Part shown: piece by piece, positions 50,948 through 61,231 of the stretch
Layout: every line of letters begins with the position of its first letter
Numbering within the stretch: the stretch's first letter is position 1
Source of the DNA: Trypanosoma brucei gambiense DAL972
Lineage: Eukaryota > Euglenozoa > Kinetoplastea > Trypanosomatida > Trypanosomatidae
Length of the DNA: 64,000 nt
Reading direction: 5' to 3'
NCBI RefSeq assembly: GCF_000210295.1
Contig: NC_026743.1
Coordinates: forward strand, 3,286,001 to 3,350,000
The notes under the pieces: generated by a model
What the model was told of the DNA's origin: nothing
Seen by the model: only the letters and a program-made list of their open reading frames with translations
Database searches by the model: none
Position numbers and translations under genes: made by a program

Positions 50948-52297
50948 CTACCAGAAAAACGCTTGTTTTTCTAAATCGACCAAATCTGGGTCGACTTCTC
51001 GCACAACAATCATTTCACCGTCTTCGGATAACCTAGAAACAGCAATTTTAATGTTCTCTTCATCGGTATTCTGGAATTTCAAAAGTCTCTCCTGTTCCCG
51101 CCTAAGTTTCTCCTCCCTTTCCTTTTGCTTTTTTTCTTCCAAGTCTCTCAGATATTTAAGCCTCGCTTCCTCTCTCTGTTTAGCCTCCTCCTCGAGTTTT
51201 CGCAATTCCGCAAGCCTTTCATTTTTCTCCTCTGTGTCATCAATGAGCAGAGTAAGTCCGACAACAGTTTTCCGCTTCGTGGTAGTGGAAACAAAACCAA
51301 ACAATGCAGTCATGTTGCCTTCGCGAGTTCTCATAAGTGCAATGTGAGATGTTGTCAAGCAAGGTAGCTCATTATCGCACCCCAAAGTAAAATTGTCCGG
51401 TATCTGGCTTGCATTTGTCACATTCTTGTACAAATCTACAAGTGAAACAGACTTCACCTTCGGCTTCCCCTCCACTAACCCTGCCAATTCCAACAAACCG
51501 GATTTATTAGTGATACCGCTTTCAATGGAAATACCATTTCCAACAGCGAGCGCTGCAGGTCTACTCTCTGTGTCCACGTAGTGTACGGAACCCCACCATC
51601 TGCCTTGATACCCGGAGGAAACGACGTAATGGTGACTTGAGTTATAAGTCGATACCATCAACCTGCTCCGACCCCTCAACATGAGTTCCGCGTTATCGAG
51701 GGGATCTAAGGGTATCTTGCTTCGAACACTCCATATATATCCATCATCTGACTGAAACAACACGTGAACCAAGGAGGTGTTTCTTTTCACGACAGCATTC
51801 ATTAAATAGATTTGGTCATCAGTTAGGAAAAGGGTGTTTCCTCTGAACTCGATATCTGTCACTTCCTCCCCAGGTATGTAAGAAAACGTCATTGTTGTGT
51901 TTTCTTCGTTTTCTAAAAGCGAAACATTTCCCTTGTATGACACAACTGTTATGTTGATTACATTCTGACTTACGTTATCAACTTTTAAGGGACAGTGCAA
52001 AGTGCCTCCAACAACGACACCTCGATGAGCACAAAAAGGGTATTTCGTTTGCTGGACCGAGAAACTTTTACCACCATCAAAAGTGCATACCGCTGTGAGT
52101 TGGTGCTTACACTCGGCGCACGGCTCCTGATAGGCCTGAGCACAGATTACACCCTCCTGTAGCGTGACAGCACCCGATGGCATCCATAAGCCATTTCCTG
52201 TGCTAAGGTGGGTCACATTTAGAGGCAAAACCTCAAATGATTGCGACTCGGTAGCCATCAGCAGGAAAGCTAAAAGAAGAAAAGTGAGGCTGAGCAT
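50948..52297 (-). CDS. Secretory glycoprotein-like unknown with Asp-box-like motifs and C-terminal coiled coil
   Basis: A 449-residue protein starting at an ATG. Residues 1-19 are a clear signal peptide (MLSLTFLLLAFLLMATESQS). The body has about ten N-x-S/T sites and paired cysteines (CAECKHQLTAVC). Two Asp-box-like turns, TFDGGKSFS near 73-80 and QSDDGYIWSV near 185-194, suggest a sialidase/Vps10-like beta-propeller. No catalytic arginine triad was identified, so enzymatic activity is not claimed. Residues about 355-410 form a highly charged coiled coil (EELRKLEEEAKQREEARLKYL and onward). The tail is acidic and ends in EKQAFFW. No membrane helix is seen near the C-terminus. Probably ER-lumenal or secreted; the identity is unknown. 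Confidence 0.82.
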   Translation of the reverse strand: MLSLTFLLLAFLLMATESQSFEVLPLNVTHLSTGNGLWMPSGAVTLQEGVICAQAYQEPCAECKHQLTAVCTFDGGKSFSVQQTKYPFCAHRGVVVGGTLHCPLKVDNVSQNVINITVVSYKGNVSLLENEENTTMTFSYIPGEEVTDIEFRGNTLFLTDDQIYLMNAVVKRNTSLVHVLFQSDDGYIWSVRSKIPLDPLDNAELMLRGRSRLMVSTYNSSHHYVVSSGYQGRWWGSVHYVDTESRPAALAVGNGISIESGITNKSGLLELAGLVEGKPKVKSVSLVDLYKNVTNASQIPDNFTLGCDNELPCLTTSHIALMRTREGNMTALFGFVSTTTKRKTVVGLTLLIDDTEEKNERLAELRKLEEEAKQREEARLKYLRDLEEKKQKEREEKLRREQERLLKFQNTDEENIKIAVSRLSEDGEMIVVREVDPDLVDLEKQAFFW

Positions 52298-52614
52298 TTC
52301 CTTTAACTACGCTTATTATGATTGGATTCTAATGCTCCTCTTCAGCCCGTGCACCTCGAAGAAGCTACTGCAGCTTTTTTTAAAAAAAAAGAGAGAGAGA
52401 GTACAAATAAAACAGTGAGCACTGATTCCAGTAAACAAAACCATTTGTTAAGGTCCAACAACGCCAAGCCCGTACGGAACATCACCGAAAGAGAAGCACT
52501 ACCAACAGCATATATACGCACACATATATATGCGTGTTTCCGAAAAACAAAAAAAGAGAGCAAGAGCCGTATGTACCGCAATAAATAAAACCCGACTCGT
52601 AATGTCTGTACCTC
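52298..52614. other. Spacer
   Basis: About 320 bases, AT-rich. It has a purine/poly(A)-rich plus-strand stretch at 52381-52401, a polypyrimidine tract on the coding strand, upstream of the secreted protein gene. Nothing else is seen. Confidence 0.68.
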
Positions 52615-53757
52615 CTAACACCTTTGCAAATTGGTCATCTTAATAGAAACATACGGGTATTCGTATTGCAGGGACCCGTCTTCCACAGAAGAAGTGTTTG
52701 AAAAAGGAACACTCAAATCAGGGTACAGCTGTGATATTTTCTTTCTTATTTCTGCTTCCTTTCTCTTGTCAACCTGTAGGAATATCGATATGCATCGTGG
52801 AGGCAGCCCATATTTCAATAAACTTTCCACAAAAAGTCTCACCGCCTTTAGGTGAACCCAAGCAACATAGCAACCAGTGTACCTTTGACGAAGTACCAAG
52901 CCGAAATTTTTCTTCTCGCTTTCGGCTCTTTTAATAAAATCGTTTAGATCCCTTATCGACGGTTCGTCGGCTGCATCCGAATCTCGTACAATATACCTCC
53001 TCTTCCGGCACGCCAGCTTCACATCCTCCAACACTCGACGAAAGACGACGATGCTGTTTAGCACAAACTCGCTATCCTCTGCAATGATACAGTTCGAATC
53101 GGGGCAAACGAAATCGTTGAGGGACCAATATTCATTTAGCCACTCTCTCTTCGAACTTAAGGGCACTGCGACGAAGAGGTTAGTGAGCAATTCAGTATCA
53201 ACAATGAAGGGATGGCTCCGGTTTTTCATAGTCACCAGTTCCCTAATAGGTTTGACCGAGAGATTGCCCTGAGCTTTTCTTGTCACAGTAGTTAATTTGT
53301 TCCGCGTTTCATTATACTTCGTCATCACCACACGAACACCTTCCTCGGTTGTTGCGAAATAATTTGCAAACTTTTCCACCAGGCCCAAAATACTTTCATT
53401 GCTGTCAAACTGTGCTGAACTCCACTGAAACCCTTTGACGAATGCTGCTGGGGTCATCTCCTGTGTTTGGTTGAATCGTAAGGTCGCAACGACATCACGT
53501 GGCTCTTCACATATCTCTTGCATTATCGTAATCTGCTTTTCCAAGCTGTTCTCCACCTGTAAATCCAGTTTTGCCAGCTCGTCACTTGCTTCAATGAGAG
53601 AGTCAAGTGTTCCTACCTTAAAGTTCGGGACAGCGAATGAACAAACGTCCTTTCCCGCAGCCCCAAGGAGGGATACGAGGTTTTTGTATTGAAACGCGAA
53701 GGAGTCCGCTCCTGTCGGAAGGAAAGGAAGCCCCAAAAGGAGAAAGTGCTCCGACAT
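52615..53757 (-). CDS. VMA5: V-type proton ATPase subunit C
   Basis: A 380-residue protein; the first ATG is at 53757, giving MSEHFLLLGLPF. The Vma5/ATP6V1C pattern is seen along its length: FAVPNFKVGTLDSLIEASDELAKLD, the long N-terminal helix around ENSLEKQITIMQEI, FQWSSAQFDSNESILGLVEKF, VVVFRRVLEDVKLACRKRRYIVRD, and the diagnostic C-terminal YVAWVHLKAVRLFVESLLKYGLPP. Length is that of the family. Family role: a stator-linked V1 subunit that controls reversible assembly of the proton pump acidifying lysosome, acidocalcisome and related compartments. It is the last clear gene before the 5-kb gene-poor island. Confidence 0.95.
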   Translation of the reverse strand: MSEHFLLLGLPFLPTGADSFAFQYKNLVSLLGAAGKDVCSFAVPNFKVGTLDSLIEASDELAKLDLQVENSLEKQITIMQEICEEPRDVVATLRFNQTQEMTPAAFVKGFQWSSAQFDSNESILGLVEKFANYFATTEEGVRVVMTKYNETRNKLTTVTRKAQGNLSVKPIRELVTMKNRSHPFIVDTELLTNLFVAVPLSSKREWLNEYWSLNDFVCPDSNCIIAEDSEFVLNSIVVFRRVLEDVKLACRKRRYIVRDSDAADEPSIRDLNDFIKRAESEKKNFGLVLRQRYTGCYVAWVHLKAVRLFVESLLKYGLPPRCISIFLQVDKRKEAEIRKKISQLYPDLSVPFSNTSSVEDGSLQYEYPYVSIKMTNLQRC

Positions 53758-56700
53758 TTTACACTGCTCCACCCCTATGCTTACCTAGAAATAAAGAACC
53801 GTAGTGTGTTTTCCAAACAGGAGTAGAAGGCGGCGAGCACTGACACACGAAAAACAGGTAGCAATAATGCCGTAAAACGCCGACCAGTCCATAAGACTGT
53901 CGATTTCGAAATCCATGAGCAAAACTATCTTCAGACACAGTAAATGACACTGACAGGAAGCCATCCGAAAGTAAAAAAAAAGTGAATGAGACTAAGATAA
54001 ATAGAGTGCTAAACCCCCACGCGGTAGTTTAAAGAAAAAATAGGGGCTAGCGTGCGATGCCAAAAGCTACAAACAAGCTGACAGACAAAAAAATGGAAAC
54101 GAACAGGATGCGGACATACCCGTATTACACGAGGGGTCGCAGCACAACGATAAGCGGTGCACCCCAATTGGCCCATCATCCATTCCCTTTCTCTGCCTCC
54201 CACCCCCACTTCCTAACAGCAGGTTGTCCCACCCTAAGGCAACAGCACCCGCCCCGCGCACCCTCGCCAACCAGACCCGCATGGTACGCGTGCGAAAAGG
54301 CCCCACCGTAGAGGGAGCAAATCCATGCCTCCAGAGCACCATCAGCACGGCCGCCGATTTCACGCACCCGAGAAGCGTTCGGGCTGCGCAGCTGCAAGTC
54401 CAACGGCGCAGGTCCCAGATGCTCCGCTCTCTCCTCCCCTTTCTAGAACCCCACAGCATTGACAGGGGCTCGCGGCTTCCACTGCTAGCGGGGGCATTCG
54501 GGACGGCACCGTTACCTACATGGGGGAGTTCTCTCCAATTGAAAAGGGTAATGGCGGGGGAGGGGGCCCTCTCCACTCAAAATAGGAATTAGGGTACCTC
54601 CCCGGCTGCCGCAGCATTATGTGGCGGGTCGCCCTCCAACTCGCGGTGGTGGCAAGAGCCTCTTCACAGTAGCAACGTGGCTTCTCTTCGCAAATGCCAC
54701 CGCGGGCGCGCCCACGCCGGAAAGTCTAATGCATTGAAGGGCTTCCGGCTGCACAGAGACCCTTCCTGCACAAAAAGTACGTGGATTGTGGTTGCGACGT
54801 TCCGAAGGCGAAACCTCACGACGGCGACCCGGCGACGCTTCATGCTTACACAGAGTGAACGGGCACCTGCTTGCAGAGCTCAAATGGGTCACCGGAATTT
54901 TTTACACTTCTTGCAGCCCAGTGGGTGCTCGTTGCTCTTTAGTTTGTTACCTCTTTTTCCAAATTTCTTTCTCGCGATTTGCGACGCCTTCCCCTTGCCC
55001 CGACTGCGTCCACCATTTCCGGCACCCATTTATTGCCCCTTGCCCATCCGGGCCCTCACCAAACACCACACCACCGTACTCTTCGTTTCTCCCCGGTTCT
55101 GACAGCGCAGGGCTTTGCTGCCGGCGCCTATTCAGCGAAGTTGCCGCTAGACTGGGAATGCGCCCTGGGCGCTTTTCTCTTCGGCGCCCCGCAAGCGAGC
55201 ATCCGCAGCATCCCCTTCTTCACGCTGAATTAGAACAACTCCACCCCGCTGGTTAAAAACCCGCACCCATCCTACCTGAATTACTTACCCATTGGCTGGT
55301 ATTTGCGCCCCTCGAGCGTCTTTAATTTGAGGGCACCTCCTCATTCGTTACATGAACAGCTCCCGCTACCAATAGGGTCTGCGCTCGCCGTTCCCGCTAC
55401 TCTTTCGAGACCAAATTCGGCCTCACACACATATCGCCCGCAGCAGTTGCGGTGGTTCCCCTGCTTCCTACATGCCCAAGCGCCGCTTTTCTTCCCGACA
55501 CGCTCCGTTCTGAAACATGTTTGAGCCCGCCGCGGCTGTTGGGTTCTACCAACCACATCCTATTCGATGCCCTGTACCCCTTCCATTTTCCTCCTGTTGC
55601 GATTCGGCAAAGTTCGAGGGAGGGAACGCATCATATTCCGTGCTTGGCGCAAGGCGTGGGTCAGCAAGCCATCAATCGAAAATTTGATGTGCGGCTCCAG
55701 CCCATCCTCAGCCCCCGGTCTGGTGGATGACGTTTTTCGTGTCGGAGGAGAGGCCCCTCAGGCTACACTCACCGGAGGGTGCATTTTTACGAAAATTGTA
55801 TTTGGAACCGCCTCGTCCCCATGCTATGGTTAAGTTGGTGGTGAGCTTTCAGCCGTGAAACTGAATGCTCCACGGCGTCGTTGCACCGTAGCGGAGCCTC
55901 CGGCTTTTGTGCAGGGGTAGGCATCCCGTACCGGACGGGAGAAGCTGGCCATTACTAAATCTCCATCGGGTGCGGGGAAAAGCGGAACGGCAAACGTACT
56001 ACGTTTGTCGTGTGGGTGGGGTGAGGAAACTGTACTCCAGTTTCGGACAGAAGGAATTTGCAAGCATGAAGTGACGCTCCCCAACGGTAGATGGGCTTAG
56101 TTGATGGAAACGTGTCCCTTCCGCACTGGACTCCATACACCCTCGCCCTCGCTAGCCGGCGCACGAAAGTCCATTCCATTGACAACTTGGTATGTGGAAA
56201 ACCGCACTTCGGGGGAGGGGCGCAGTGGGAGGTACCCCTTCCGCTGCCCAATGGCGCCGAAGATGGGGAGGGACTTTCTGTTTGAGTTCCCCACCTACAG
56301 GAAGCAGTTGCGGCGGATGGCCAACAAGGGCCGCTTTCAAGTGCAGGAAGAAAAATAATTCCCCCCGTCACACTCCGGAGGTGATGGCATTGGTGACCGA
56401 CCTTGTTCCACTCGGTGGTGGACGCTCTGCCGCCCTCGAGAAGAAAATATTAGAGTGCGTGCATGCGATTCACTTTCGGTAAGCACAAGCGGCAACGGGA
56501 CTGGATCACAAGGTCGAATAAGTTTGGTACCCCCGAAGGCGGTTGCAACCTCAGAGTAGTTCCTTTTCGCTTCACTTTCTCCTTTTCCGTCGTTTGAGGG
56601 AAGGCGAACTTCCGCGACGGTTGGCGAGCAGAGTGGGGTCTACACTCATTCCCATAGTGCTTCCCCGCCGCGCTGACAACGATCTACGGTGACACGGTGC

Positions 56701-58154
56701 TGCGCTTGCCAACAAACTAGGGTAAAGGAACTGTGCTTGAAAAATGATTGGCAACTAAAGGCTATTTTCCTAGAGGCCTCTTGCCGGAACTTGCGGGCGC
56801 GAAGTGGTGTGCAGTTGGCGGGATGAGCCCCCGGAAAAGGCGCACACTTCCAAGCATGTCGTCCTTTTAGGCGCCGGCCTTGCGACCACACCCTCAAACG
56901 TTGCTCCGCGTTGTGCTTGTGCGCGTTTCGGTGACCTTGGTGGTCGTGATCTAAACAAAAGTGTACAATAAGAGTAAATTCTGGCGTATGTTGAGTGTGC
57001 CGCTTCCAGCACCTTTTTCATGCACTCTGGTGACGTTTTCCACCGCATCGGGAGTGGGATGCGCAATGAAGGCGGCAACGGTGGAAAGCGCTGCGAAGAG
57101 GATTGGGGTAGAGGAAGTGCCAGAGGGATACGACGAAGGAATAAGAAAATGAGGCTCTGCCTAGTTCAAGAAACGGACCCGACATGGGATGAAAAGTGTA
57201 CAAGTGGTGGCGGGATAAAGGAACACGGGAACGCCGAAGATGACGGGCTGCACAGGGAAGGGAGGAGCAGATGGTGGGGAAACCGCATGAACTTACCACC
57301 CTTCAATTTTCACAGCCACGTGGCGGGCTCCGGTGGGGTTGGGAGGGGCAAGGGGGATGGGGAATAAATATCGCAGAATTACCGCACCCCTCGTCCTGGA
57401 TGAATCCGGTTCCTTGGCCACGTTGGAACGTTGAACCGAATAGACCGTGTAAACTGCGCGCCATCAGGCGGCTCGAGGCTACAGCACTTTCAAACACAGC
57501 GAAAGTGGCGATCCCGAAGCAGACAAGGGATTTGTTCTGCAAGGAATAAAAGGAATTCCACACCTCGTTACACAAAGTGGCGTCTCCACCTTCCACACCC
57601 GGGGAAAGTAACTTTGGGGCGCCGGAGCATCACTGCTTTTGCGCTGCCTCAGTTCCACCCGCTTTCTCACAACGTCTCCGTGGTGAACATATTTCGTAAC
57701 CCGCTATCCTTGCTGATGCTCACAGCTGCATCGGCCTCCGAAGGATGGAGGTTGGAATGGGCTGTTGTAAACTCTCCTCCGCCTGTAGGGTCCCAAATTC
57801 GGAAGGATTGAAGTCTCAATGGTCTGACCCAACGTAATATCTGCATATGCCCCTTCGGTGATTTAGCGGCACATTGGGTAGGAGAGACTGATTGGACGAC
57901 TACAAGCTCCAGCCAACGAATTCGATTGGATTTGGTGGCCGTAAGGGCTCTAACTGCCTGGAACAATTGCTTTAGAGAGCTTTTTGGGAAAATGCCTCCC
58001 TAACCCCAACGACATCAAACTACGCACGGGGAGGGGGAAACTATTTACGGCGAAAGCGGGCTCGAGAGTCACTGGCTTTGCGAATAGCAGTTCACACCTG
58101 CCCTGCGGATGTGCATGATTTGGTGGGAAAGGTGGAAAGTTGGAAATGCTGCCA
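53758..58154. other. Gene-poor, GC-richer island with fragmented frames on both strands
   Basis: About 4.4 kb without an intact gene. From about 54.1 kb rightward the base composition shifts: it lacks the AT microsatellites and long homopolymers typical of every other large spacer here and looks like decayed coding DNA. Frames of 60-160 codons occur on both strands, for example 54224-54592 plus, 54786-55256 plus, 55830-56084 minus, 55955-56371 minus and 57667-57966 minus. They are repeatedly broken by stops and shifts. No reverse transcriptase, RNase H, VSG or RHS motif could be recognised. Candidate explanations are a degenerate retroelement (ingi/DIRE or VIPER type) or a decayed large gene. 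Orientation is undecided. Confidence 0.55.
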
Positions 58155-58481
58155 CTATGCGGTTCGAGGGTCAGGAGGATCCGCTGTCATATGATCAAGT
58201 GATGTGTCTGAGAAGGAGGGAGAAGGGGAAGGGGATGCCAGAAAGGCCGATTCGCCGCGGCCCACGCGCTGCAACATGAGAACCCTTTGCTTAAACAGCG
58301 TGGGACCCGCAGTGAGAAAGTATGGTGGGAGGGTGGGCTTTGGTTTTTCCAACTTCCTGTGAAGAGATCGACCGTTACAACTTTGTGTCAATCCATCTGG
58401 TGCCGACCTACTCTTATTAACATTTCCGCCGTTTCGGTTTGTCCTCACTACTTCTGATGAGAGAATAACCGCAAAGGGCAT
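58155..58481 (-). pseudogene. 108-codon frame at the head of the gene-poor island, possible relic or small gene
   Basis: An ATG frame (MPFAVILSSEVVRTNRNGG and onward) preceded on the coding strand by a T/C-rich tract (plus-strand purines at about 58497-58530) with AG dinucleotides at 58490-58491 and 58485-58486. This is a good trans-splice layout. The peptide is basic, Ser/Pro-rich and of no known family. Downstream on the same strand the sequence continues as short broken frames. It may be a real small protein, or the surviving 5' end of a decayed larger gene. Confidence 0.3.
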
Positions 58482-58854
58482 TGACTACGCTCCAAATGAA
58501 AGATAATTAAAAAAGAGAGCACAGGGAGAATGAAATGCAGCGACGGGCACTGTGCGGAACAACCGCCACTGCCGCATTCGTACCAATATATGCGTAATTT
58601 GAGCAATGCTACTCCAGTGGAAGGATGAAGGGAGGGGAGAAGGTTTGTTCCCCACCACCTCCACCGGTCCGTTACTCAAACACAACGTCCCGAGGACAGC
58701 TATGTTTGAAAGTAAGAAAATGTCGATAAATGGGGTTAGATGGATCTTAACAACACATAAAGAAATAAATTACGGGGGAATAGGAACTGGAGCATTAGTC
58801 CCAGCCAAATACCCCCATATCGTCACCCCTTTCCTTCATCCCCCGCAGTACTTC
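58482..58854. other. Spacer
   Basis: About 370 bases with ordinary AT-rich spacer character, including the polypyrimidine tract just noted. Presumed MVD 3' UTR. Confidence 0.6.
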
Positions 58855-60003
58855 TCATACCCGAGGTGGAATGAGTGACTCGGAGGGGCCGAGATACTTC
58901 ACCCCACACCCGACAGGGGACTGCAGTAACATCTCAAACGGCTTCTTCGGGTGGTCAATCAGCTCCTTATATTCGTCGGGAAGCGATACAACCTTGACTT
59001 TCTCAAGTAACTCGCGGTCTCCGAAGAAAAACTTCTCGAATGGTGTTGGGAAGTGCTCCATGAGCATAGCCACGGCTTCAGGAAGGTCCTCCTTAAGAAC
59101 AAACAAGAAACAGTTCGCCCCGGCATCGAAGGTGTAAGCCAGTGCTGTGCGGCCCTTCTTCGCATTGTAGGCTTTCACGAGGCGGATCATCGCGTAGCTG
59201 TCCTCCGTCGCATACGTAATCTTCGGTTCGGTGGTCGCGCATATCTCCTGCAGGTCGTCCGATTCAAGCATTGCAATCTCTGCAAAGGTTGCGAAATCCC
59301 TCGCCTTTATAGCTCTCGAGGCAATTTTCATGCGCTCCGGTACGGTTTCTGAGATGCGCTTCTTCATCAAAGGCGACGTTTTGAGGGACTGCTGCATGCC
59401 CTTGGTGCTGGAGACATCCTTCTGTGCCCCTTTAAGGATAGCGCACATCACCTGTATCTCGGGCCAATGCGTTTCGTCAACAAATTGTGTGGCCACACAG
59501 TCGCTACCATCAGGTTTCTCCCCCTTGTTCCATATAACGAAACCCCCAAAGGCACTGCGGCAGGCGCTGCCAGATCCAAGGCGAGCAAGCATTGAGACGT
59601 TAGTGGTGGACTTGAAAGCACGGATGAGCGCCGCCGACATGGCGCAGTAGCCGCTAGCGGAAGAGGCCATCCCAGCGGCAGTTGGGAAGTTGTTCTCCGA
59701 TACGATGTTCACCTTTTTGTTTTTCAGGTCTTCGGGGCATGTGATCCTGAGATGAAGGAGCATCGACTGGACCCGTGGAGTCTTTCCCACATCAACCTCG
59801 GTGCCGTTCAGTCGCAACGTGTCTGTCTCGATGTCGTCCCTGAGTTCCACGGAGGTTTTGCTACGAAACGGGCTTGCGGAGAGCGTGATGCTAAAAGAGT
59901 CATTTGTGGGGAGTATCAGCGTCTCTCCACCCTCACGCTTACCCCAGTACTTGATAAAAGCGATGTTGATGGGTGCCTCGACGGTGACACACTGGTCGGA
60001 CAT
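58855..60003 (-). CDS. MVD: Mevalonate-diphosphate decarboxylase
   Basis: A 382-residue protein; the ATG at 60003 is the first in the frame. GHMP-kinase-fold motifs are the N-terminal APINIAFIKYWGKR (K18, Y19) and LPTNDSFSITL. The P-loop-like PTAAGMASSASG spans 107-118, and GSGSACRS spans 143-150 with the substrate-binding Ser and Arg. FDAGANCFLFV near 290-300 holds the catalytic aspartate. Family role: ATP-dependent decarboxylation of mevalonate diphosphate to isopentenyl diphosphate, the last step of the mevalonate pathway, feeding sterols, dolichols and prenylation. The T. brucei enzyme has a published crystal structure, from memory. The length matches. Confidence 0.97.
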   Translation of the reverse strand: MSDQCVTVEAPINIAFIKYWGKREGGETLILPTNDSFSITLSASPFRSKTSVELRDDIETDTLRLNGTEVDVGKTPRVQSMLLHLRITCPEDLKNKKVNIVSENNFPTAAGMASSASGYCAMSAALIRAFKSTTNVSMLARLGSGSACRSAFGGFVIWNKGEKPDGSDCVATQFVDETHWPEIQVMCAILKGAQKDVSSTKGMQQSLKTSPLMKKRISETVPERMKIASRAIKARDFATFAEIAMLESDDLQEICATTEPKITYATEDSYAMIRLVKAYNAKKGRTALAYTFDAGANCFLFVLKEDLPEAVAMLMEHFPTPFEKFFFGDRELLEKVKVVSLPDEYKELIDHPKKPFEMLLQSPVGCGVKYLGPSESLIPPRV

Positions 60004-60052
60004 AGAGCCGCTTTGCCACGCAGCAATTAATTCTTCCCTCGCTTTACCTACG

Positions 60053-60096
60053 CTGAGGTCAGTAAGAAAGGGGAAGTAAGTACTGAGGGGAAAAAG
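60053..60096 (-). promoter_or_regulatory. Candidate trans-splice acceptor region of MVD
   Basis: Plus-strand purines (GAGGGGAAAAAG and neighbours) give a T/C tract on the coding strand. It is followed by AG at 60084-60083 and again at 60054-60053, for a 5' UTR of about 50-80 bases. This agrees with the ATG at 60003. Confidence 0.5.
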
Positions 60097-60205
60097 TGAT
60101 TGAGAAAACAATTTAAAAGCTACAAGCTCCGTTCACATTACGATTTCCCCCCTCTTTTTGCGGATAGGAAACGCCACGCCTGGGTCGAATCTGCGACCCG
60201 CAATG

Positions 60206-61231
60206 CTAGGCCACACTCTGGCAGGAACGCAAGATGGTGGCCACCCTGTTATGTGCGGCGAAGGAGGCTTGTGGTACACTTGGCGGGGTCAGCGGAGCCA
60301 CCGAGGCCTCAGCCTCCCAACCAAATCCTACAAGAGCCTCTAACGCATCTTCGGCATCGGCGTGCTTCTCCGTGCTTTTTGACACCATGCGCCGACCTGT
60401 CAGCAGGGTCAACGCAAAGTCGGCATCGTCAGGATGGAACAACTCCACGACTGTAGCGAATGAGCCACCGTTGGAAGCAAAACTGAAAGCGTAATCCGCA
60501 ACGGGACCAACGTGTCTGGTGAGTTTCGATAGCAGCCCCGCGGGGTCGCAAGTGGACAGCGGCACCGGCACCGCGTTTCGTATCCGTGCGCTCGCTAGTG
60601 GGGTATTGCCCTGCACAAAGCCTTCACTAGATGGGCCGCTAACGTCGGTGGCTGCCGTTGTTTCACCACGAAGCAGTGCCGTCAACTCTCCATCCGTCTC
60701 ACGAATGCCTTCCGTCGTCCTCTCCAACGATTCTTGCGCGCGGCAGTACGACTCCTGGAGCTCCAACAGTCTTTGCAGCAACTCCCCGCCCTCAGCCGCC
60801 TGCTCGCTAGTTTCCAACATTTCCGGAATGGCACGTACAAGCAGCTCATCCATTTGCAAGTCGCGGGGCATCAGGTGGTTCTTTGGGAGATTTGGATTCA
60901 TTTCCAATTTAGTTTTCTCCTCTTGTACGCCCCCCGCGGCGCCCTCTAGAGTAGCCACTGCAGCCGTTTGTTTCTTGAACACGTTGGAGTGTATTTCGAT
61001 GGCATGATTCTTCAGCCGTTCGCCATCAAGGTGGTCTACCGCCAGCCGCGCCGCTGAACTCTGGTGGAAACGAACCCAGTAAAATGACCGTTGCCGGGAA
61101 GCATCGTATCGCATTTTCAACTCATCAATGTCCCCAATAATACGCAACCATTCGTGCACATCTTCAGCGAGTACCGCCGAGAGGTCATCAACAAAGACGT
61201 GCACAACCCTTGCGTCACCTCGATCGGCCAT
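60206..61231 (-). CDS. RRM-like protein with two RNA-recognition-type folds
   Basis: A 341-residue protein from the ATG at 61231, the first in the frame. Residues about 8-80 fit an RRM: VVHVFVDDLSA (RNP2-like), EWLRIIGDIDELKMRYD, SFYWVRFHQSSAARLAVDHLDGERL and then HAIEIHS. A middle helical, Glu/Gln-rich region at about 110-200 may be a coiled coil (LLQRLLELQESYCRAQESLERT). A second, weaker RRM-like unit is near 225-290 (AVPVPLSTCDPAGLLSKLTRHVGPVADYAFSF; SFATVVELFHPDDADFALTLLTGRRM). The likely role is RNA binding in the nucleus or cytoplasm. A T/C-rich tract with AG lies directly before the ATG. The gene follows MVD with only about 200 bases of spacer. Confidence 0.75.
   Translation of the reverse strand: MADRGDARVVHVFVDDLSAVLAEDVHEWLRIIGDIDELKMRYDASRQRSFYWVRFHQSSAARLAVDHLDGERLKNHAIEIHSNVFKKQTAAVATLEGAAGGVQEEKTKLEMNPNLPKNHLMPRDLQMDELLVRAIPEMLETSEQAAEGGELLQRLLELQESYCRAQESLERTTEGIRETDGELTALLRGETTAATDVSGPSSEGFVQGNTPLASARIRNAVPVPLSTCDPAGLLSKLTRHVGPVADYAFSFASNGGSFATVVELFHPDDADFALTLLTGRRMVSKSTEKHADAEDALEALVGFGWEAEASVAPLTPPSVPQASFAAHNRVATILRSCQSVA

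Noticed and set aside
53758..58154. Specific identification of the island as ingi, VIPER, RHS or VSG relic
   Set aside because: No endonuclease, reverse transcriptase, RNase H, RHS or VSG motif could be pointed to, and no terminal poly(A) or target duplication was seen; only the generic possibility is retained.
60186..60203. Small perfect hairpin (GGGTCG loop CGACCC) before the RRM-like stop
   Set aside because: Six base pairs without a U run or neighbours of similar form; such hairpins occur by chance and have no known role in trypanosome mRNA processing.
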